NCBI GenBank assembly: GCA_963682025.1
Contig: CAVMKG010000136.1
Location: 25,865-89,864, forward strand
From: Cordilura impudica
Lineage: Eukaryota > Arthropoda > Insecta > Diptera > Scathophagidae
Reading direction: 5' to 3'
Length of the DNA stretch: 64,000 nucleotides
The translations under genes were made by a program, and so were the position numbers. The notes below the pieces were generated by a model. The model was not told the origin of the DNA. It ran no database searches and saw only the letters and a list, made by a program, of their open reading frames with translations. Shown here in pieces: positions 57,229-64,000 of this stretch (positions are counted from its first letter, which is position 1; each line of letters opens with the position of its first letter).

Positions 57229-60200
57229 TATACCCTCCAACCTCAGTGGCAGTGGGTATATATAATTTTGTCACTCCGCTTGTAACGCATCGAAATAAAT
57301 TCCCGAGACCCCAAAACCATATATTTTCTTGATCATTATAACAAGGGAAGTTGATTTAGCGATGACCGTCTGTCCGTCTGTCTGTGGAAATCACGATCTC
57401 CGTTCGTTTTTGTATAAAATCCTTTATTGACATCCCAAAGGAGTTGCTATTTAAAATCGTCAAAATCGATTAAAGGGGTCTCGAGATATGAATGAAACTT
57501 TAAAAAAACTCTTGAAAAATAAAATTTTTCAGTGTGTTTGTTGTTTTTCTTAAGATATGTTGTATATGAAGAAATTCTTCTGATTGCTGAAGTCATTGTT
57601 GTTGTGGCCTAAAAAAATATTACCACATATTTTTTAATCGTTAAAATTAAAAATTAAATATTAAAAATTAATAAAAATTTAAAATTAAACATTAAAAATT
57701 AAAAATTAAAAATTAAAAATTAAAAATTAAAAATTAAAATTTAAAAATTAAAAATTAAAAATTAAAAATTAAAAATTAAAAATTAAAAATTAAAAATTAA
57801 AAATTAAAAATTAAAAATTAAAAATTCAAAATTAAAAATTAAAAATTAAAAATTAAAAATTAAAAATTAAAAATTAAAAATTAAAAATTAAAAATTAAAA
57901 ATTAAAAATTAAAAATTAAAAATTAAAAATTAAAAATTAAAAATTAAAAATTAAAAATTAAAAATTAAAAATTAAAAATTAAAAATTAAAAATTAAAAAT
58001 TAAAAATTAAAAATTAGAAATTAGAAATTAAAAATTAAAAATTAAAAATTAAAAATTAAAAATTAAAAATTAAAAATTAAAAATTAAAAATTAAAAATTA
58101 AAAATTAAAAATTAAAAATTAAAAATTAAAAATTAAAAATTAAAAATTAAAAATTAAAAATTAAAAATTAAAAATTAAAAATTAAAAATTAAAAATTAAA
58201 AATTAAAAATTAAAAATTAAAAATTAAAAATTAAAAATTAAAAATTAAAAATTAAAAATTAAAAATTAAAAATTAAAAATTAAAAATTAAAAATTAAAAA
58301 TTAAAAATTAAAAATTAAAAATTAAAAATTAAAAATTAAAAATTAAAAATTAAAAATTAAAAATTAAAAATTAAAAATTAAAAATTAAAAATTAAAAATT
58401 AAAAATTAAAAATTAAAAATTAAAAATTAAAAATTAAAAATTAAAAATTAAAAATTAAAAATTAAAAATTAAAATTAAAAATTAAAAATTAAAAATTAAA
58501 AATTAAAAATTAAAAATTAAAAATTAAAAATTAAAAATTAAAAATTAAAAATTAAAAATTAAAAATTAAAAATTAAAAATTAAAAATTAAAAATTTCAAA
58601 TTAAAAATTAAAAATTAAAAATTAAAAATTAAAAATTAAAAATTAAAAATTAAAAATTAAAAATTAAAAATTAAAAATTAAAAATTAAAAATTAAAAATT
58701 AAAAATTAAAAATTAAAAATTAAAAATTAAAAATTAAAAATTAAAAATTAAAAATTAAAAATTAAAAATTAAAAATTAAAAATTAAAAATTAAAAATTAA
58801 AAATTAAAAATTAAAAATTAAAAATTAAAAATTAAAAATTAAAAATTAAAAATTAAAAAATTAAAAATTAAAAATTAAAAATTAAAAATTAAAAATTAAA
58901 AATTAAAAATTAAAAATTAAAAATTAAAAATTCAAAATTAAAAATTAAAAATTAAAAATTTCAAATTAAAAATTAAAAATTAAAAATTAAAAATTAAAAA
59001 ATTAAAAATTAAAAATTAAAAATTAAAAATTAAAAATTAAAAATTAAAATAAAATATAATAAAAAATTAAAAATTAAAAATTAAAAATTAAAAATTAAAA
59101 ATTAAAAATTAAAAATTAAAAATTAAAAATTAAAAATTAAAAATTAAAAATTAAAAATTAAAAATTAAAAATTAAAAATAAAAATTAAAAATTAAAAATT
59201 AAAAATTAAAAATTAAAAATTAAAAATTAAAAATTAAAAATTAAAAATTAAAAATTAAAAATTAAAAATTAAAAATTAAAAATTAAAAATTAAAAATTAA
59301 AAATTAAAAATTAAAAATTAAAAATTAAAAATTAAAAATTAAAAATTAAAAATTAAAATTAAAAATTAAAAATTAAAAATTAAAAAATTAAAAATTAAAA
59401 ATTAAAAATTAAAAATTAAAATTAAAATTTAAAAATTAAAAATTAAAAATCAAAAATTAAAAATTAAAAATAAAAATTAAAAATTAAAAATTAAAATTAA
59501 AAATTAAAAATTAAAAATTAAAAATTAATAATTAAAAATTAAAAATTAAAAATTAAAAATTAAAAATTAAAAAATTAAAAATTAAAAATTAAAAATTAAA
59601 AATTAAAAATTAAAAATTAAAAATTAAAAATTAAAAATTAAAAATTAAAAATTAAAAATTAAAAATTAAAAATTAAAAATTAAAAATTAAAAATTAAAAA
59701 TTAAAAATTAAAAATTAAAAATTAAAAATTAAAAATTAAAAATTAAAATTAAAAATTAAAAATTAAAAATTAAAAATTAAAAATTAAAAATTAAAAATTA
59801 AAAATTAAAAATTAAAAATTAAAAATTAAAAATTAAAAATTAAAAATTAAAAATTAAAAATTAAAAATTAAAAATTAAAAATTAAAAATTAAAAATTAAA
59901 AATTAAAAATTAAAAATTAAAAATTAAAAATTAAAAATTAAAAAATTAAAAATTAAAAATAAAAATTAAAAATTAAAAATTAAAAATTAAAAATTAAAAA
60001 TTAAAAATTAAAAATTAAAAATTAAAAATTAAAAATAAAAATTAAAAATTAAAAATTAAAATTAAAAATTAAAAATTAAAAATTAAAAATTAAAAATTAA
60101 AAATTAAAATTAAAAATTAAAAATTAAAAATTAAAAATTAAAAATTAAAAATTAAAAATTAAAAATTAAAAATTAAAAATTAAAAATTAAAATTAAAAAT

Positions 60201-62367
60201 TAAAAATTAAAAATTAAAAATAAAATTAAAAATTAAAAATTAAAAATTAAAAATTAAAAATTAAAAATTAAAAATTAAAAATTAAAAATTAAAAATTAAA
60301 AATTAAAAATTAAAAATTAAAAATTAAAAATTAAAAATTAAAAATTAAAATTAAAAATTAATAATTAAAAATTAAAAATTAAAAATTAAAAATTAAAAAT
60401 TAAAAATTAAAAATTAAAAATTAAAAATTAAAAATTAAAAATTAAAAATTAAAAATTAAAAAATTAAAAATTAAAAATTAAAAATTAAAAATTAAAAATT
60501 AAAAATTAAAAATTAAAAATTAAAATTAAAAATTAAAAATTAAAAATTAAAAATTAAGAATTAAAAATTAAAATTTAAAATTAAAATTTAAAAATTAAAA
60601 ATTAAAAATTAAAATTTTAAATTTTAAATTTTAAAATTAAAAGTTAAAAATTTAAAATTAAAAATTAGAAATTAAAAATTTAAAAATTAATAATTAAAAA
60701 TTTAAAATTAAAAATTAAAAACTAAAAATTAAAAATTAAAAATTAAAAATTAAAAATTAAAAATTAAAAATTAAAAATTAAAAATTAAAAATTAAAAATT
60801 AAAAATTAAAAATTAAAAATTAAAAATTAAAAATTAAAAATTAAAAATTAAAAATTAAAAATTAAAAATTAAAAATTAAAATTAAAAATTAAAAATTAAA
60901 AATTAAAAATTAAAAATTAAAAATTAAAAATTAAAAATTAAAAATTAAAAATTAAAAATTAAAAATTAAAAATTAAAAATTAAAAATTAAAATTAAAAAT
61001 TAAAAATTAAAAATTAAAAATTAAAAATTAAAATTAAAAATTAAAAATTAAAATTAAAAATTAAAAATTAAAAATTAAAAATTAAAAATTAAAAATTAAA
61101 AATTAAAAATTAAAAATTAAAAATTAAAAATTAAAAATTAAAAATTAAAATTAAAAATTAAAAATTAAAAATTAAAAATTAAAAATTAAAAATTAAAAAT
61201 TAAAAATTAAAAATTAAAAATTAAAAATTAAAAATTAAAAATTAAAAATTAAAAATTAAAAATTAAAAATTAAAAATTAAAAATTAAAAATTAAAAATTA
61301 AAATTAAAAATTAAAAATTAAAAATTAAAAATTAAAAATTAAAAATTAAAAATTAAAATTAAAAATTAAAAATTAAAAATTAAAAATTAAAAATTAAAAA
61401 TTAAAAATTAAAAATTAAAAATTAAAAATTAAAATTAAAAATTAAAAATTAAAAATTAAAAATTAAAAATTAAAAATTAAAAATTAAAAATTAAAAATTA
61501 AAAATTAAAAATTAAAAATTAAAAATTAAAAATTAAAAATTAAAAATTAAAAATTAAAAATTAAAATTAAAAATTAAAAATTAAAAATTAAAAATTAAAA
61601 ATTAATAATTAAAAATTAAAAATTAAAAATTAAAAATTAAAAATTAAAAATTAAAAATTAAAAATTAAAATAAAAAATTAAAAATTAAAAATTAAAAATT
61701 AAAAATTAAAAATTAAAAATTAAAAATTAAAAATTAAAAATTAAAAATTAAAAATTAAAAATTAAAAATTAAAAATTAAAAATTAAAAATTAAAAATTAA
61801 AAATTAAAAATTAAAAATTAAAAATTAAAAATTAAAAATTAAAAATTAAAAATTAATAATTAAAAATTAAAAATTAAAAATTTAAAATTAAAAATTAAAA
61901 ATTAAAAACTTTTATTTATTAGTTTCATTTTATTCTTTAGTTTCATTCCCGTTTTCATTATTTTTGTATTAAATAAAATTATTTCAAAATCTCCTTTTTT
62001 TAATATTAATAATATATGGCCAAGAATCATTCGAATTTTGTTTTGAATTATCGTTTGATTTCTAAGGTCTCAAAACAGGCTAATAAGGATCACTCTTTGT
62101 GTATTATTATGATGCTGGCTGCGTTAAATAATGAATCTCATTGGTGTTCTATGAAGTACTTAGGGATTTTTTACTCCAGTAAATGAAACATATTGCAATT
62201 TTCAAATAGTAATTAATTGTTTTTCAGGATCATTGTTTTGTATAATTGACTGGTATTCGGATTTAATGTTTTATTATCGGCAATAGTTTCAAACTGGTAG
62301 CCGTACCCAATATTGGGTAGAGGGTATCAAAAATTCGGCATAGCCGAATTTAACACTCTTACTTGTT
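57229..62367 (+). repeat. mini-me/DINE-1-like family B element containing a giant heptamer array
   Basis: The 5' end TATACCCTCCAACCTCAGTG leads to GTCACTCCGCTTGTAACGCA, GACCGTCTGTCCGTCTGTCT and GGAAATCACGATCTCCG. The 3' end is GGGTAGAGGGTATCAAAAAT, the hairpin ATTCGGCATAGCCGAAT, then TAACACTCTTACTTGTT. The same ends bound 34243-38010. Between them lie about 230 bp of AT-rich DNA, the 4.27-kb AAAAATT array, and about 380 bp of AT-rich DNA. No coding capacity. Confidence 0.7.
57641..61908. repeat. Heptanucleotide array (AAAAATT)n, about 600 units
   Basis: Almost pure 7-bp repeat over about 4,268 bp. Interruptions are mostly single A gains or losses (AAAATT, AAAAAATT), plus a few changes such as TTAGAAATTAGAAA (58014), TTCAAAATT (57826 and 58930) and TTTCAAATT (58594 and 58958). 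The block 60555-60725 is more degenerate, with TTTAAATTTTAAATTTTAAA. The repeated variant pairs suggest duplication of larger blocks. Length may be under- or over-estimated by assembly. Confidence 0.95.
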
Positions 62368-64000
62368 TTTTTTTTAAGATTTACTAAATTTATTTAAAAA
62401 ACTTTTTTTAAAAAAACGTTTATAGTCCCATTGTGGTAGAAGGAAAGGACGAAATCTACACGTAAGTAAAGCAGTCAAAATTGTAATTCTTTAAAATATT
62501 TTTTTATAAATTTTGTTGCTTTTGATATGCGCAACACTGTACAGAGAAAATTATGATACCTATGCCCCACTTTATTTATGCTCTTCACTGTAAAAGAAAA
62601 TAGCAAGCACATAAAATTATCTTTTTAAGTAGGAAAAACTGTATATTAAAGAATAATCCCATTGAGACATCTCATTTTCCAAGTCATTTTCTCAAGTGCT
62701 ACATTATAATTTTTCAGAGAGATACGCATACCAGTCTAAAAAAGGAAATAACAGTATACAAAATATTAGCTCGGCCAACTTTTAACTGGTGAAATTATAG
62801 CTTGGAGTGTTATTTAAACAAAAAGCATTCTGGAAACTGTTTGTTGGCAATGATGACTATGATTTAAATGATGATGACGATGATGATGATGATGATGATG
62901 ACAATGACGTTGATGTTTATGAGTTCTCTAAAGATCCTTGGTAAATAATTTAGTTTTTCCACTGGCACGTAATGAAAGACAGATTTCAAGACCAGCATCG
63001 CCATCAACATAAAATAAATACGACTAAAGCAGCAGCGGCATCAGAATCCACATTAGCATTGGTATCATGTAATTAAAAGTGCACTCTCTGTGAAATTACA
63101 TTGCACAAATGTATTAAATAATTCAAGCGACGAATCTAGGAGCCTCTAAATGGAATAGTTGATCTAAAAACAAATATGACCGTAGTACGACGAGTACACA
63201 TTACTAACTAGCTGGTATTTAAGAACGATTGTATTGTTTAACAATACTCTAGGGGATTTAAACGACAAATGAGGATATAAAATATTTATTAACATGTATG
63301 ATGAATAATAATAAAAAAAAAACAATGAATGAAAAAAATACTTAAAAGGCCACGCTTATATGGAATAAGTAGTAAATAAAAAATAAAAATTTTAGTCTGA
63401 GAATGTATTTCCAAACGCAATTTTTCATTTTCTTTAGAACTGGAATAAATTCCTACGCACATTAATGGTAGTCTAGGCCAACTATACGATGCCTTATACC
63501 ATGAGTTTCAAAAGAGAGTCTTACAGGAAAGAGTGGTATTTTTTTCCAGGGGAAAAAGTGTGGTCAAATATATACAATTTTTTGTTTGATTAAAGTAACA
63601 TATAGCAAATTTAGTTTCATTAGAAATGTATTCTGTAGGCCTGTGGTACGCTACATGTGGTATACTCAAACCATGTAAAGTTTTTTTCATTGTTCTATCA
63701 GACATAAACTTTTTATGGTGTTTTGTATGGGGATGGCACTACCATGCCTTCATAGGCATAATAATAACCTAGTGACTAATATCATAGGATACCATCATAG
63801 CACTACATATATTTCACTTTGAATGGGAGCTGCCACGCCCGCCGGTACGATATCACCAATCTAACTTCGACTACTTAGATTAATAACTTTTGAAGTAGAA
63901 CAGAAAGTCAATGCTCTCACTATCATAGAACTCTACATAATAAATATCTTAAGTTCGAAGGCCTTTGCAGCCAGTTTCCTAATTCTTTTTTAAAATACTA
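62368..64000. other. No recognised gene
   Basis: AT-rich DNA with the GAT microsatellite below, a scrap like the family A tail in reverse (GTCTAGGCCAACTATACGAT at 63470) and a CCACGCCC-family scrap at 63822-63870 (GGGAGCTGCCACGCCCGCCG). Confidence 0.4.
62869..62905 (+). repeat. (GAT)n microsatellite
   Basis: About twelve GAT units with GAC variants. The frames read as runs of Asp, Met or stop codons, with no evidence of a gene. Confidence 0.85.

Noticed and set aside
57641..61908. Telomere or centromere satellite
   Set aside because: The unit AAAAATT is not the insect telomere repeat, flies of this group generally lack simple telomere repeats, and the array is enclosed by mini-me-type ends.
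57641..61908. CRISPR-like array
   Set aside because: Units are 7 bp with no spacers and the DNA is clearly eukaryotic.
1..64000. LTR retrotransposons, tRNA or rRNA genes, and host exons
   Set aside because: I looked for long direct terminal repeats, RT motifs of the gypsy/copia type, tRNA cloverleaf cores and conserved host protein strings and could not support any. An automated search could still find short ones.

Overview
This window is AT-rich, gene-poor eukaryotic DNA made almost entirely of transposable elements. It most likely comes from a fly (Diptera). The evidence is the many dispersed elements with (GTCC/GTCT)n cores and TATACCC starts, typical of the dipteran mini-me/DINE-1 (Helitron-type) repeats, together with mariner, Tc1, Transib, jockey-like and I-like elements. 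No intact host gene, tRNA or rRNA was recognised, and nearly every protein-like stretch is a broken transposon gene. Species cannot be told from the sequence alone; a calyptrate fly with a large genome is a guess.

Layout. 1-6.3 kb: a Helitron-like short element, a repeat module built on GTGACTGTGC, and an IS630/Tc1-type transposase gene (minus strand) split by a Transib transposon (copy 1) with a perfect 5-bp target duplication. 6.3-13 kb: mini-me/DINE-1-like family A elements, one inserted inside another, plus a dead jockey-type RT gene, a second Helitron-like element and head-to-tail family A copies. 14.6-15.9 kb: a MITE with 33-bp inverted repeats and a third Helitron-like element. 16.4-20.9 kb: a Tc1 transposase gene split by Transib copy 2, whose 667-residue transposase frame is spoiled by only one stop codon, and by an inverted copy of the GTGACTGTGC module. 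21-33 kb: fragments of Tc1, non-LTR, mariner and RTE-like genes and a degenerate zinc-finger/VDIMHDIF-type transposon gene. 33-38.5 kb: three-level nesting of mini-me-like elements. 39.9-40.9 kb: an internally deleted Tc1-type element with about 68-bp inverted repeats. 41.2-46.8 kb: a structurally complete I-like non-LTR retrotransposon with a 13-bp target duplication, inserted in a mariner. 46.9-49.1 kb: mariner and Helitron protein remnants, the latter split by the second MITE copy. 50.2-53.1 kb: Transib copy 3 inserted in a Helitron-like element. 53-54.8 kb: an IS630-type transposase relic, an AATTTCAA-rich repeat and a mariner piece. 57.2-62.4 kb: a mini-me family B element containing a 4.27-kb array of the heptamer AAAAATT. 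The rest is AT-rich DNA without recognisable genes.

What stands out. The three Transib copies belong to the transposon group from which RAG1 descends. All six of their ends carry a CAAAAATC nonamer-like box, and the five preserved tips are CACAGTG, the V(D)J recombination signal heptamer; box and heptamer are 20-23 bp apart, which resembles a 23-bp-spacer signal. The nested insertions give a relative order of events that can be read directly, and in two cases the interrupted transposase reading frame joins across the insertion. Other points of interest are the heptamer array, the three-level mini-me nest, and the I-like element with a perfect target duplication but disabled ORFs.
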